Assembly: GCF_023159225.1 (NCBI RefSeq)
Contig: NC_063166.1
Coordinates: 42,463,149 to 42,527,148 of the forward strand
Source of the DNA: Perognathus longimembris pacificus
Lineage: Eukaryota > Chordata > Mammalia > Rodentia > Heteromyidae
Direction of reading: 5' to 3'
Length of the DNA: 64,000 nucleotides
Positions 9,340-21,795 of this stretch are shown in pieces. The number at the start of each line of letters is the position of its first letter. Within the stretch, counting starts at the first letter, position 1. The notes under the pieces are model-generated. The model was not told the origin of the DNA. It saw only the letters and a program-made list of their open reading frames with translations, and did no database searches. Made by a program: the position numbers and the translations under genes.

Positions 9340-12300
9340 CTAATTATTCCCAATAAGGGAGACCATAGAGTCCATGTTTCTTTGGGTCTGGCTCACTTCA
9401 CTTAGTATAATTTTTTCCAAGTCCTTCCATTTCCTTACAAATGGGACAATGTTATTCTTTCTGATAGAGGCATAAAATTCCATTGTGTATATGTACCACA
9501 TTTTCCTGATCCATTCGTCTACTGAGGGGCATCTGGGTTGGTTCCAGATTCTCGCTATGACAAATTGTGCTGCGATGAACATTGTTGTGCTGGTGGCATT
9601 ACTGTGATTTGGTTTGTGGTCTTTTGGATAGATACCCAAAAGTGGGGCTGCTGGGTCATAGGGGAGTTCTATATTTAGCCTTCTGAGGAATCTCCATACT
9701 GCTTGCCAGAGTGGCTGAACCAGTTTACATTCCCACCAACAATGAAGTAGGGTTCCCTTTTGGCCACATCCCTCCAACAATTGTTATTGTTAGTTTTCTT
9801 GATATATGACATTCTTACTGGGGTGAAATGGAATCTCAATGTTGTTTTGATTTACATTTCTTTTATGGACAGTGATGTGGAGCATTTTTTCATATGTCTC
9901 TTGGCCATTCTCATTTCCTCATCAGAGAAGTCTCTTTGTAAGTCTTTAGCCCACTTGATGAGGGGGCTATTGGTTCTTTGCGGTTTTGTTTTGGAAGAAG
10001 GTAATTTTTTTAGTTATGCATATATTTTAGAGATGAGGCCTTTGTCTGTTGAATGTCCGGTAAAGATCTTCTCCCAGTCTGTGGGCTTTCTGTTTATCTT
10101 GTGAGCTATGTCCTTTGCCTTGCAGAAGCTCTGCAGTTTGATGCAGTCCCATTTGTCCAACCTTTCTTTGATTTGTAGCCTTTCTGGGTCATTGTTAAGG
10201 AAGTTCCATCCTGCGCCAAGGAGCCCAAGTGTTTCTCCTACTCCTTCCTTTAGTGTTTTCAGGGTGTCTGTTTTGATTTCGAGGTCTTTAATCCATTTGG
10301 AATTGATTTTGGTGCAGGGTGATATATAAGGATCTAGTTTTAGTTTGTTGCATGTGTTGAGCCAGTTTTGCCAGCACCACTTGTTAAAGAGGCTATCTTT
10401 CTTCCATACTATTGTTTTAGCTCCTTTATCAAAGATTAAGTAGGCGTAGTTCTGTGGGTTCATTTCTGGATCTTCAATTCTGTTCCATTGGTCTTCCGTT
10501 CCGGTGCCAATACCAAGCTGTTTTTATTACTACAGCTTTATAATACAGCTTGAAGTTGGGTATTGTAATTCCTCCAGCACTGTTCTTTCTGCTTAGGAAT
10601 GTTTTTGCTATTCTAGGTCTTTTATTGTTCCTTATGAATTCTGGATTGCTTCCTCTATTTCATTAAAGAATGGTGTTGGGATATTAATGGATATTGCATT
10701 GAATTTGTAGATAGCCTTTGGCAATATTGCCATTTTGATTATATTAATCCTCCCAATCCAGGAGCATGGGAGGTTTTTCCATTTCCTTAGTTCTGACTTA
10801 ATTTCGTTTTTCAAGCTTTTAAAGTTCTCATCAAAGAGGTCTTTCACTTCTTTGGTTAAGGTTATTCCTAGGTATTTTATGTTTTGGGGGGCTATTGCAC
10901 AAGGAGTTGCTTTCCTGATTTCAGCCTCGGTCTTCGGGTCATTAGCATAGAGAAAGGCCGTTGATTTTTGAAGGTTTATTTTATATCCTGCAACTTTGAC
11001 AAAGTTTTGGATCAGCTCTAGTAGCTTGGGAGTAGAGTCTATGGGATTCTTTAGGTATAGGATCATGTCATCTGCGAAGAGAGAAAGTTTAACTTCATCT
11101 TTTCCTATTTGGATCCCCTTTATATTCTCTTCTTGCCTAATTGCTCTGGCTAGGAATTCTAGTACTATGTTGAAGAGCAGGGGAGAGAGTGGACATCCCT
11201 GCCTTGTTCCTGATTTTAAAGGGAATGGCTTTAGTTTTTCACCATTTAGAGTTATGCTTGCTGTTGGTTTGTCATAAACTGCCTTGATTATATTCAGGAG
11301 TGTTCCCTGGAATCCCAGTTTTTCCAGGGCTTTTAGCATAAATGGGTGCTGGATTTTATCGAACGCTTTTTCCGCATCCAGCGATAAAACCATGAGGTTC
11401 TTTACCTTGCTCTGGTTGATGTGGTGGATTACATTAATTGACTTGCGTATATTAAACCAACTTTGCATCCCTGGGATGAATCCAGTTTGATCGTGGTGTA
11501 TGATTTTTTTTATGACCTGTCGATTGGCCAGAATTTTGTTGAGAATTTTTGCGTCTATGTTCATCAGGAAGATCAGTCTGTAGTCCTCTTTCCGTGATGA
11601 GTCTCTGCCTGGTTTTGGGATGAGGGTTATACTGGCTTCATAGAATGAGTCTGGTAGTGAACGTTCTTCAATTTCGTTGAAGAGTTTGAGAAATATTGGT
11701 GTGAGTTCTGTTTTGAAGGCCTTGTAGAATCCTGCAGTGAATCCGTCTGGACCTGGGCTTTTCTTGGATGGGAGATCATTTATTGCCGTTTCTATTTCAA
11801 TACTGGATATGGGTCTGTTTAGAAGGTTTAAATCTTCATGGTTGAGTTTGGGGATATCAATTTTTTTCTAGGAAATCATCCATTTCTTCCAGGTTCTCGA
11901 ATTTGTTGGTATAAAGGTTTGCAAAATAGACCCTTATTATTTTCTGAATTTCGGTTATTTCTGTGGTGATGTTACCTGTTTCATCTCTTATCTTGTTTAT
12001 TTGAGTGTGCTGCCTTCGTTTTTTAGTCAGGTTTGCCAGGGGTCTGTCTATCTTGTTGATTTTTTCAAAGAACCCACTCTGTGTTTTGTTGATTCTTTCA
12101 ATGGTTTTTTCGTCTCTAATTGATTTAATTCTGATTTGATTTTAATTATTTGCTTCCATCTATTGACTTGGGGTTTGGCTTGCTGTTCTCTCTCCAGAAA
12201 ATTAAGGTGCTTCCTTAAATTATTGAGTTGCTGTTTCTCCAGTTTGTTGATGTATGTACTCAGAGATATAAATTTTCCTCTGAGTACTGCCGTTGCTGTG

Positions 12301-13162
12301 TCCCAAAGGAGCTGGTACTTTGTGTCCTCAACTTGAAGTCCATAAACATTTGAATTTCTGTTTTAATTTCTTCAATGACCCACTGATGGTTCAGCAGTGT
12401 GTTTTTTAGCCTCCATGAATTGTAGGATTTTCTGTGGTGGCTGTTTGAGTTGAGCTCTAATTTTAATCCATTGTGGTCTGAGAGAATGCAGGGAATGGTT
12501 TTGATACTTCTGAATTTGTACAGATTTTCTTTGTGCCCTAAGATGTGATCTATTTTGGAGAATATTCCATGCGCTGCGGAGAAGAATGTGTATTCTGTTG
12601 TTGCTGGGTGGAATATTCTGTAGATGTCGGTTAACTCTAGTTCGTCTATGCAATTATTAAGATCTGTGGTTTCTTTGTTCAGTTTTTGGAGTGTTGATCT
12701 GTCCAGAAGTGATAGTGGAGTGTTAAAGTCCCCAACTATCAATGTGTTTGAGTCTATGAGTGTTTTTAGAGTCAGTAGTGTTTGTTTGATGAAGTTGGGT
12801 GCTCCTGCTTTTGGTATGTAGATATTTAGAATGGTTATATCTTCCTGTAGGAGAGATCCCTTTACTAGTATGTAGTAGCCTTCTTTGTCTCTTCTTACCT
12901 TTTTTAATTTGAAGTCAATTTTGTCTGATACTAGGATTGCAACTCCAGCCTACTTATGGGGGCCATTTGCTTGATAGATTTGATTCCAGCTTTTCACTTT
13001 TAGAAGATGTTTACTTTTGCTGGATAGATGTGTCTCTTAGAGGCGGCAGAAAGATGGATCTTGATTTTTGATTCAACTTATGAGCCTATGTCGTTTTATT
13101 GAAGAATTAAGTCCATTAATGTTGAGAGTTAGGATTGAGAGATGATCGTTTGTTCCTTTCAT
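9340..13162 (-). pseudogene. L1 family A ORF2 (endonuclease / reverse transcriptase), broken
   Basis: ORF2 protein nicks target DNA and reverse-transcribes RNA at the nick; it also mobilises SINEs. The frame begins at the ATG at 13162, 52 bp after ORF1, with the endonuclease start (LTLNINGLNS). It meets its first stop at codon 30 (TGA, where the family has Trp). The endonuclease is recognisable through VGDFNTPLS and ILSDHNGLKLEL. The frame is lost near 12330. The reverse transcriptase (11564-10632) keeps [13 protein letters not shown] and the catalytic FADD at 11078-11067. The C-terminal cysteine region ([14 protein letters not shown]) and a normal ending at SLIGNN (stop at 9340) are present. 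The total of about 3.8 kb is the usual ORF2 size, so the lesions are point changes and small indels. Confidence 0.92.
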
Positions 13163-13214
13163 TATCACTATCTTGTTTAAAGCTGTGTCTTCCCATTTCT
13201 TGTTCTGATGTTTA

Positions 13215-14336
13215 CTATTTAGGATTCATTTCTCTGTCTGTATTGGGATCTTGATTATTTTCCCTGTACAGTACATCTTTGAGGATTTTCTGTAAAGCTG
13301 GTTTGGTGGAGATATATTGTTTCAGTTTTTCCTTACTGTGGAAGACTTTTATTTGACCTTCAGCTATGAATGAGAGTTTGGCTGGGTACAGAATTCTTGG
13401 TTGGTAGTTATTTTTATTTAGTGTTTGGTATACTTCATTCCAGGCTCTCCTTGCTTTCATGGTCTCTGCTGAGAAGTCTGGGGTAATTCTGATTGCTTTT
13501 CCTTTATATGTGATTGTTTTCTTCTCCCTAACAGCTTTAAGGATTCTTTCCTTGTACTCTACTGATCCTGTTTTGATCACAATGTGTCGGTGGGATGTCC
13601 TATTCTGGTCTGGTCAGTTTGGGGTTCTAAATGCTTCTTGTATCTGTATAGGCCTTTCCTTCTGGATATTTGGGAAGTTCTCAGCTAATATTCTGTTAAA
13701 TAGATTGCCTATCCCATTAACTTCTTTCTCTAAGTTTTTCTCAATACCTATTATCCTTAAATTGGGTTTCCTGATCGTGTATTGAATCTCCTGTTGTGAT
13801 CTGTTTTGTTGATTGGACTGGATTTGTATTGCTTTTTGATCTTTCTCCATAGATTCTAGGGAATCTTCAGTTCCTGAGATTCGATCCTCTGCTTCAGTTA
13901 GTCAGGACGGTAGGCTAGCTACTTGATTTCGAATCTCTTTTGCTTCTGACTGGTCTTTCCTGATGATTTCCATGTCATTTCTTAGGTCTTGTATGGACTT
14001 CTTTACTTCATTAACTTCATTACTTTGGTTTTGAGTGTTGTCTCTCAAATCTTTAAGCTGGGTAGCTATCTTTTTATTTGACTCTTGAAGTTCATTTAAC
14101 TTTCTATTTATGGATGCCATGAAATTCTCCATTAATTTTTCCTTTGCCTCCTCACGCTCTAGAATAATTGACTGAAGAGACTCAAACTTTTCATTTATCA
14201 TGGTTATCAGTAGACTTTGTAGAGCATTTGGGGGGTTCTCTTCTATGTCTTTGATTGACTGCTCTGCTTCCTGCTTGTTTTGAGTGGGGGATAAGACTTC
14301 ATTGTTTGCCATCTTTCTTGTGTTCCTTCTGCCCAT
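13215..14336 (-). pseudogene. L1 family A ORF1 (RNA-binding chaperone), two stops
   Basis: L1 ORF1 protein is a coiled-coil trimer that coats L1 RNA. The frame starts MGRRNTRK at 14336 and ends after EMNPK at 13215, 373 residue positions in one frame. A coiled-coil half (ELQESNKKIATQLKDL) is followed by the RRM-type section (NLRIIGIEKN), the EAFRTPN element and the C-terminal domain (YPAKLSFIAEGQ). Two in-frame TGA codons interrupt it, at 13904-13902 and 13616-13614. Both stand where the family has arginine, which fits CGA to TGA decay at methylated CpG. No frameshift is needed, so the damage is light. It differs strongly from the ORF1 of family B at its N-terminal end. Confidence 0.88.
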
Positions 14337-16280
14337 TTGAATTGGGAATACCAGTCTACCAGCACCTGTGAGCACCATTTAAGACCCAAAGCAGCTCTTA
14401 CCAAGCACTGTTTTGTAAATCTTACAAGTTCACAATTATATACAGATACCTTGTATACCTGTCTATAAAATTAGATTTGGTGTTCCTAAAGAATACAATT
14501 TCAATATAACAACAGATCCTGGGCCCTGTATTCAGTAGTTACTTATTTACTGTTACAACCCTATACACAATTCTTGTTTTTATATTAAGTTCTTTTAGGA
14601 CTGGTTTTCTCTATGAACCCCTTTGATTCACTTGGATTAAGCTGGGATACCCTCTATCCAATAACCAGGGGTCAATGGAACCTGGAGGTCCAGGCAGTAA
14701 GTCAGGAGGGTAAGTTGGAGGTAGTAAAGAGAATAGAGTAAAATGTATTGGGGGGGAGTGGTGATTTTGGTTTAGTTTCAGTGACATGGAAATGTGGAGA
14801 AGAGTAGAATCAGTAGAAAGAACAAGGTTAAAATGATAGACAATGGAGAGTTAGCAGAAAAGAGTGGAGGTGTTATTCATAGGAAAGTAATTTTTAAAGA
14901 AAGAGAACGCAAAGAGAGAAATAAAGTAAAAATACTGGAAGACAGATGCACAAAACAGAGAAAAATTATTTAAAAAAGAAAAAAAAAATAAAAGGGAAAA
15001 AAACAGAAAAGGAACAACCCAAACAAACAAACAAAAAACTTGATAAAACAAACCAGTAAAAATGGAAAACAAACAAACAAACAAAAAACCAACGACGTTT
15101 CAGAAGTGAAAAAATTAAAAAGAAAAACATTTTTTTAAAACGTTTAAAAAATGTTTGAAAAGAAAAAAAAACATGGAGTCCTCCTTGTTTGGGTAGTCTT
15201 TCCCCAGTCTCTGGTTTCCTTGCGATGGTCTGCAGTCTATTTTCCTGATTGGCTGGTTTGACTTGATTTCAGTTTGCAAAGGGTGGATCTGTTCTGACCC
15301 TTCTCCCCTGTTGGTGCAATCCTGGGTCTCTGTGGTTCGCGCAGCTTGCAGGTAGGCCTTGGGCGTCCTCTGTAGATGGGGATGTGAGCAGTCTCGGGAA
15401 CTGTGGCTCCTCTGTCTGCTGTGGGGCCGCTGCCTTTGATGCCTGGATTTGAATAGGCTGTGGACTCAGCAGGGCGGGGCGCCTCTGGCCTGTTTTACCC
15501 AGCTGAGAGTTGCTTGCCTGGGCAGGGCGGCCTCCTTGGCGGAGGTGGCTATGGAATGCAGCTCCGTTTGGGGCTGGGAATTGGGCTTCCTCTCAGGAAC
15601 TATTTGTTACCCCGTCTGGTGTTTCCGTACCGCTTTCGCTTTAAATTTAGAAATTGCAGCAGGCAGGACGGGGCACCTCTGGCTAAGCCGAAGCCCAGGA
15701 CACGCCTCCCACCAGGGCAGGGGGCGCTTTCCTGGGCGGAGCTGGCTCTCACTGGTCGGTCCCTCTTGCCCATTTCAAAGATGGCTCCTTTGACCTCGCT
15801 TTCCCCAGGCCCGCTTTAGTTCCAATCTGGTCTGACCCTTTGCCAGTGGCAAAGATGGTGCTTTGCTCTGGCGGTGGGGGAAGGGCTGCCTTCCAGAAGC
15901 TGCTCTGTGGGCGTGAGTGAGAATATCTTTCGTGGGGTACTCACGCTTTCTCTGCGATTTCAGGTTGTCCATGCTCAGCCCCCGTCTGGAGGATTTCTCC
16001 CTGGTCTACGCTGTGTGCTTTAGCTGCACAGAGTGCAGGTTGCTGTGCCGGGTGCTGTGCCGGCGCTGGCACTGGAGCGGCAGCGGGACACCGCCTGGAG
16101 CTCAAATCTGTGTTTTCAGATGAGCTACTTCAATTTTTCCTTCCTGGCCAGAATACCTGTACTGTTAGAACTTAGTCTGGCTGTCTTTCTAGGAGTAAAA
16201 GTTTCTATGGGGTGAGAAAACTGCGATGTAGGAGGGAGCTCAGCTAGGGCTCTGCTGCTCCTCCTCCGCCATCTTCCTAT
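14337..16280 (-). promoter_or_regulatory. L1 family A 5' UTR / promoter
   Basis: The first 1.1 kb (16280-15180) is GC-rich with many CpGs, as expected for an L1 internal promoter. An A-rich block with AAAC repeats follows at about 15175-14880 (plus-strand positions), and then less biased sequence up to ORF1. The YY1-like AAGATGGC at 16275-16268 lies six to thirteen bases inside the 5' end. Open frames of about 115 codons in the CpG-rich part (15449-15819 plus) are by-products of base composition. Confidence 0.75.
16268..16275 (-). promoter_or_regulatory. YY1-type motif at L1 5' end
   Basis: AAGATGGC on the minus strand within the first 15 bases of the L1. In human L1 a YY1 site at this position directs accurate transcription starts. 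The same motif sits at the start of the other two full-length L1s in this window. Confidence 0.55.
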
Positions 16281-16291
16281 GTGATTTTTTT

Positions 16292-17364
16292 AAATAAACT
16301 TATTTCCTTCAAAAGATGGTGCCCAATTCTCCTCTGCTCAAATGAAGAGTATCTCACTTCAAAGGACCAGAATATGACAAGAGCAACACTGTGAGACCCT
16401 TGAGGCTGAATCACAAGATGTTCTTCTTTAGGGTGACTTCTGGGGAAAACCAAGCCACCATGTACAAAGGACAATTGAACAGTTTGTGAGGAAGTCACAG
16501 AGCAAGAGGCTCAGGTGCTCTGACAATCAACAACCAGCACTAGCTCAAAAGCCACGTAAAATGAACCTTGGAGATGAAGCCCCTGTCCCATTTGAGCCAG
16601 ATAATCATAGCCCCAACTGACACACTGAATAAATAAAACCTGATGAAACAGTCTGAAATTCTTCATTCAGATAAGTCACTCCCAAGTTTCAAATGTAAAG
16701 GAAATATATGTTATTTATTGTAGCATTAAACCACTTAATTTGAGGATAATTTGTTACACATTAGCAGATAACTAATAAAGACTCAATGGAATTGTCCAGC
16801 AAGTGCCTGTAACTATACCTAGCTCATCGCCTCTCTTGCTAAGTAAACTTCTTTGAATCACCTCCAAAAGGAAGGACCTGCGCTCAAAATCCTAATCATA
16901 GAGTTTTCTTTTGGGTGTCTCAGATATACCAACTAAGGTAGTTATTTTTACCCAAAATTTACAGAGAAGAACTAATGGGATACATGGGTTAGAGTTATAG
17001 ACAAATAATAGCTGAAACAGATTTTCTGAATCCTAACCCACTGCCTCCTGAATTATCACGATGATACTTTTTCTGACCCATATCTCCACCCTTTGCAAAT
17101 GTAAGTGGCTTCCTTTCTCTCCCAGAAATCAGTCAGATAATGGGCCCTTTCTGGGCTTTCACAAACTCAACAGCTAGAAGAGGAACCTCAGTCACTTAAG
17201 AACATGGTGGGGGGGGGGGGCAAAGTACAATGATACCCATATACAGCAGCAGGGAGGAATAATTAGCAAATGAATGAATTCTTTTTCAGTTGGTGTCAGT
17301 GCAGAGGCTGCCTGTGAGTTTACCTTGTTCTATGTCTAAAGGACAGATGCTATATGAAATTGCT
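16292..17364. other. Unique sequence between two L1s
   Basis: About 1.07 kb with no recognised gene or repeat. It contains a 12-base G run at 17209-17220. Confidence 0.45.
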
Positions 17365-20300
17365 CACCAATGTCACTTTGTTGTTGTTTTTTTAAATTTT
17401 TTATTGAACATAAATTTTTTTACAAGGTGTTGTGCAAAAAGGGTGCAGTTACATAGTAGGGCAGTGTGTACATTTCTTGTGATATCTTATGACCTGTTTT
17501 TCTATCCCTTGTCTAGGTCAGGTAGACATATATGCAATATACAATGTATCAAGAACATATACAGTATTCACAGACTTAGTCTCTACTGTCTCTCCGTTTC
17601 CCTTTGTTAACAGTCATATATCAGGGAGATCATGCCCCTTTGTTTTCTGTGTTCTAGGCTTGTCTCACTCAACATTATTTGTTCGAGTTCTGAACATTTC
17701 CCTGCGAAAAACAATATTTCAGCATTCCTAATCGCTATGTAGTATTCCATTGTGTATAAGTACCATATTTTTTGGATCCATTCGTCTGTGGAGGGGCATC
17801 CGGGTTGTTTCCGTATTTTGGCTATTGTGAATTGTGCCGTGATAAACATGGAAGTACAAATGTCTTTTTGATATCTTGGGTTTTGCTGTTTAGGATAGAT
17901 GCCTAGGAGTGGTATGGCTGGGTCATAGGGTAGGTCTATATTGAGCTTTTTGAGAAACCTCCATACTGTTCTCCAAAGTGGTTGTACTAATTTGCACTCC
18001 CACAACAATGGTTCCTCTTTCCCCACAGCCCCTCCAGCATTTGTTGTTTCCTGAGTTCAGAGTATAAGCCATTCTAACTGGGGTGAGGTGGTATCTCAGG
18101 GTTGTTTTTATTTGCATTTCCTTTACTAGAAGGGATGTTGAGCATTTCCTCATGTGTTTCTTTGCCATTTTTATATCTTCTCTTGTGAAGTCTCTCTTTA
18201 GCTCTTTTGCCCATTTCCTAATAGGTTTATTGGGCTTGGAGGGGCTTAGTTTTTTGAGTTCTCTGTAGATGACAGATATCAGGCCTTTGTCTGTTGCTGT
18301 GCTGGTAAAGATCCTTTCCCATATCATTGGCTGTCTTTCTATTTTGGTGGCTATGTCCTTAGCTGTGCAGAAACTTTTTAATTTGTAGTAGTCCCATTTG
18401 TCGAGTTTTTCCCCTATTTGTTGTGCCCCTGGGACTCCATTCAGGAAGTTCCTTCCTGTGCCTATAAGTTCTAGCGTCTTTCCTACTCTGTCCTTCAGTA
18501 GTTTCAAGGATTCAGGTCTGATATTGACATCCTTGATCCATTTTGAGCTGATCTTGGTACATGGTGATAGGCTTGGGTCTACTTTGAGTTTTCTGCATAT
18601 GGCTGCCCAGTTCTCCCAGCACCAGTAGTTGAAGAGGCTATGTTTATTCCATTGTATGTCTTTAGCTCCTTTGTCGAATATCAGCTGACTGTAAGAGTGT
18701 GGTTTTATTTCTGGACCTTCAATTCTATTCCACTGGTATTCAGGTCTGTTTTTATACCAATACCATGCTGTTTTTGTTATGATGGCCTTGTAGTAGAGCT
18801 TGAAGTCTGGTATTGTGATACCTCCTGCACTATTTTTTTTGCCTGGAATTGCTTTGGCTATTCAAGGTTTTTTGCTGTTCCATATGAATTTGTGGACTGG
18901 TTTCTCTATTTCAGTGAAGAATGTGGCTGGGATTTTGATAGGTATTGTGTTGAATTTGTATAACAATTTGAGCAATATGGCCATTTTCACTATATTGATT
19001 CTGCCTACACATGAGCATGGGAGGTCTTTCCATCTCCTTGTGTCTTCTTTGATTTCCCTTATTAGATTTTTGTAGTTTTCATTGAATAGGTCGGTCACGT
19101 CCTTGGTTAAGCTGATCCCTAGGTACTTTATTCTTTTTTTGGCTATGTAAATGGAATTGTTTCCATAATTTCTTTTTCTGTTTGTCTATTGCTGGTGTAC
19201 AGAAAAGCTGCTGACTTTTGTGGATTGATTTTGTATCCTGCTACTTTGCCAAATTGGTTTATTAGGTGTAGGATTTTGGGTACTGAGTTTTTTGGGTCCT
19301 TCAGATGTAAGATCATGTCGTCTGCGAATAGGGATAACTTGATTTCTTCCTTGCCGATGTGGATCCCTTTGATGTCCTCCTATTGCCTTATTGCTATGGC
19401 CAGGAATTCCAGCACTATGTTGAACAGAAGTGGGGAGAGTGGGCATCCTTGTCTTGTTCCTGAGTTTAGGGGGAATGATTTAAGTTTCTCTCCATTTAAT
19501 ATGATATTAGCAGTTGGTCTGTTGTATATGGCTTTTATTGTTTTGAGGAAAGTTCCATCTATTCCTGTTCTCTCCAAAGCTTTTAATAGGTATGGATGTT
19601 GTATTTTGTCAAAGGCTATTTGGGCATCGACTGAGATAACAATGTAATTCTTAATTTTAGATCTGTTTATGTGGTGAATTGTGTTGATTGATTTACAGAT
19701 GTTGAACCATCCTTGTGACTAAGGGATGAAGCCTACTTGGTCATGATGTATGATTTTCTTGATCAGTTTCTGGATCCTGTTAGCTAATATTTTATTGAGG
19801 AGCTTTGCGTCTGTGTTCATTAGTGATATTGGTCTGTAGTTCTCTTTTTTTGTTGGATCTTTGCCTGGTTTGGGAATGAGTATGATATTAGCTTCGTAGA
19901 ATGAGTTTGGGATTTCTCCCTCTGTTTCTATTTCGCGGAAGAGTTTGAGGAGTATTGTTATTAGCTCCTCACTAAAGGTTTTGTAGAATTCGTTGGTGAA
20001 TCCATCTGGGCCTGGGCTTTTCTTAGTAGGGAGGTTCTTGATTACCTCCTCCTGTATCTCACCGTAAGTTATTGGTTTATTTAGTTGATTTATTTCTTCT
20101 TGGTTCAGTTTGGGCAGTCTATAATTCTCTAAGAATTGATCCATTTCTGTAAAATTATTGTTTTTTGCTGAGTAGAGGTTTTGGAAAAAGCTCCTTATGA
20201 TTGATTGAATATCGTGTGTACTTGTAATTTTTCCGGTGGAGTCCCTGATTTTACGTATATGAGTCTCTTCTCTTCTTTTTTTGTAAGTCTTGCAAGGGGT

Positions 20301-20441
20301 CTGTCAATTTTGTTTATTTTCTCAAAGAACCAGCTTTTAGTCTTATTTATTTGTTGAATGGTCTTTCTATTTTCAATCAGATTTATCTCTTCTTTAATCT
20401 TTGTGATCTCTCCCCTCCTAGTCATTTTAGATTCTGTCATT

Positions 20442-20445
<4 letters not shown>

Positions 20446-20501
<56 letters not shown>

Positions 20502-20530
20502 TCATTCTTTCTTTCTTTCTTTCTTTATTT
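20446..20530. repeat. (TTTC)n microsatellite, tail of a SINE
   Basis: About 20 TTTC units with one TTCA variant. It is inside the target-site duplication of the IDL-Geo insertion, so it is the evolved A-tail of that SINE. Confidence 0.93.
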
Positions 20531-20588
20531 ATTTATTTTTTGGCCAGTCCTGGGACTTGGACTCAGGGCCTGAGCACTGTCCCTGGCT

Positions 20589-20622
<34 letters not shown>

Positions 20623-20757
20623 CAAGGCTAGCACTCTGCCACCTGAGCCACAGCGCCACTTCTGGCAGTTTTCTGTATATGTGGTGCTGGGGAATCGAAC
20701 CCAGGGCCTCATGTATAGGAGGCAAGCACTCTTGCCACTAGGCCATATCCCCAGCCC
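20446..20757 (-). mobile_element. IDL-Geo SINE inserted in L1 ORF2
   Basis: Flanked by a perfect 17-bp target-site duplication, agattctgtcatttctt, at 20429-20445 and 20758-20774. The left half is near consensus with the B box ggttcgattcc (minus strand). The A-run inside the right half has grown to 29 bases (20591-20619). The 3' tail is (GAAA)n of about 80 bp (20446-20530 on the plus strand, TTTC) with a few TTTA units next to the body. It postdates the L1. Confidence 0.95.
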
Positions 20758-21795
20758 AGATTCTGTCATTTCTTGTTTCTCCAGTTGTTTTTGTTTCATC
20801 GTGAGGGTATTCACCAGCTCTGCTTCCATTCTTTTAATGTGGGTGCTGAGTGCAATGACCTTGCCCCTCAGTACTGCCTTAGCTGTGTCCCATAGGTTTC
20901 TTTGTTATGTGTTTTCTTTGTCATTGTGGCTTATGAATTCATTGATTTCATCTTTAATTTGATCTGTGGCCCAAGTGTTGGATAGCAGCGTGGGGTTTTT
21001 CCTCCAAGAGTGTGTATAGCCTCTGTGGTATCCTTTGTTGTTGAGGGTTACCTTTAATCCACTGTGATCAGATATAATACATGGGATGACGTCAATACTT
21101 TTGTATTTGCTGAGGTTCTTTGTGTGGCTATGACGTGGTCTATTTTGGAATATGATCCATGAGCTGCTGAAAAGAAGGTGTATTGGGTCTCTGTTGGGTG
21201 GAAGGTTCTATATAGGTCTGTTAGATCCATTTGGGAAATGGTGTTATTTAGGTCCTCAGCTCCCTTACTAATCCTCTGGGTGTTGGATCTGTGTCTTGGA
21301 GAGAGAGGAGTATTAAAGTCACCCACTATGATTGTGTTTGCGTCTATCTTGCTCTGTAATTCTGTGAGAATTTGCTTGACATATGTCGGGCCTCTTTTGT
21401 TTGGTGAGTATACATTTATCACCATGATTTCTTGATTCTGGATTTTTCCTTGTATTAATATGTAGTGTCCTTCTTTGTCTTTTTGAGTTGACTTTAATGA
21501 GAAGTCCAACTTGTCTGAGATCAGAATGGCTACACCTGCCGTTTTGGTGGGTGCATTTGCTTGGTAGATCTTGCTCCATCCTTTCATTCGAAGCCTGTTT
21601 TTGTCCCTTGCTGTAAGGTGAGTCTCTTGTAGACAGCAGATGTCAACTTGTTGTTTGCGAATCCATTCTGCCAGTCTGCTCCTCTTTATTGGGGAATTTA
21701 ATCCATTTATATTTAAAGAGATCAAGGATAAGGGTGTTTTTTCTCCTTCCATTTTCTTGTTGGGCTGTTTTTCCCTCTTTTTTTTTTTCTTGTCT

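Larger units (their letters stand above)
8828..16280 (-). mobile_element. Full-length LINE-1, family A
   Basis: This is a complete L1 of about 7.45 kb read on the minus strand. Its 5' end, at 16280, begins near an AAGATGGC YY1-type motif. Then come a 5' UTR of about 1.9 kb, ORF1 (14336-13215), ORF2 (13162-9340), a 3' UTR of about 0.5 kb and an A-rich 3' end at 8821-8828. A short repeat, gtgattttttt, at 8817-8827 and 16281-16291 could be the target-site duplication, but it merges with the tail. Both ORFs contain stops, so it is inactive. Its 3' UTR end (tctgtacat, tttgac, then ataat/ataaa) matches several truncated fragments elsewhere in the window. Confidence 0.93.
17607..21752 (-). pseudogene. 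L1 family B ORF2, frameshifted and interrupted by a SINE
   Basis: It starts MEGEKTPLSLISLNING at 21752, 43 bp after ORF1. The endonuclease region (CCLQETHL, VGDFNTPLSP, FFSAAHGSYSKIDHV) is open for about 210 codons until a one-base loss near 21120. An IDL-Geo SINE at 20446-20757 with its duplicated target splits the region before the reverse transcriptase. The latter retains [28 protein letters not shown] and the catalytic FADD at 19328-19317, spread over several frames. The end is …MISLIYDC with the stop at 17607. Without the SINE the length is about 3.8 kb, the normal size. At least six frame breaks show it has long been inactive. Confidence 0.92.

Noticed and set aside
15449..15819. 114- and 119-codon frames as a host gene
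   Set aside because: They lie in the CpG-rich 5' UTR of the family A L1, on the opposite strand, with no domain features.
20351..20962. 203-codon plus frame
   Set aside because: It reads through a (TTTC)n SINE tail and the antisense strand of L1 ORF2.
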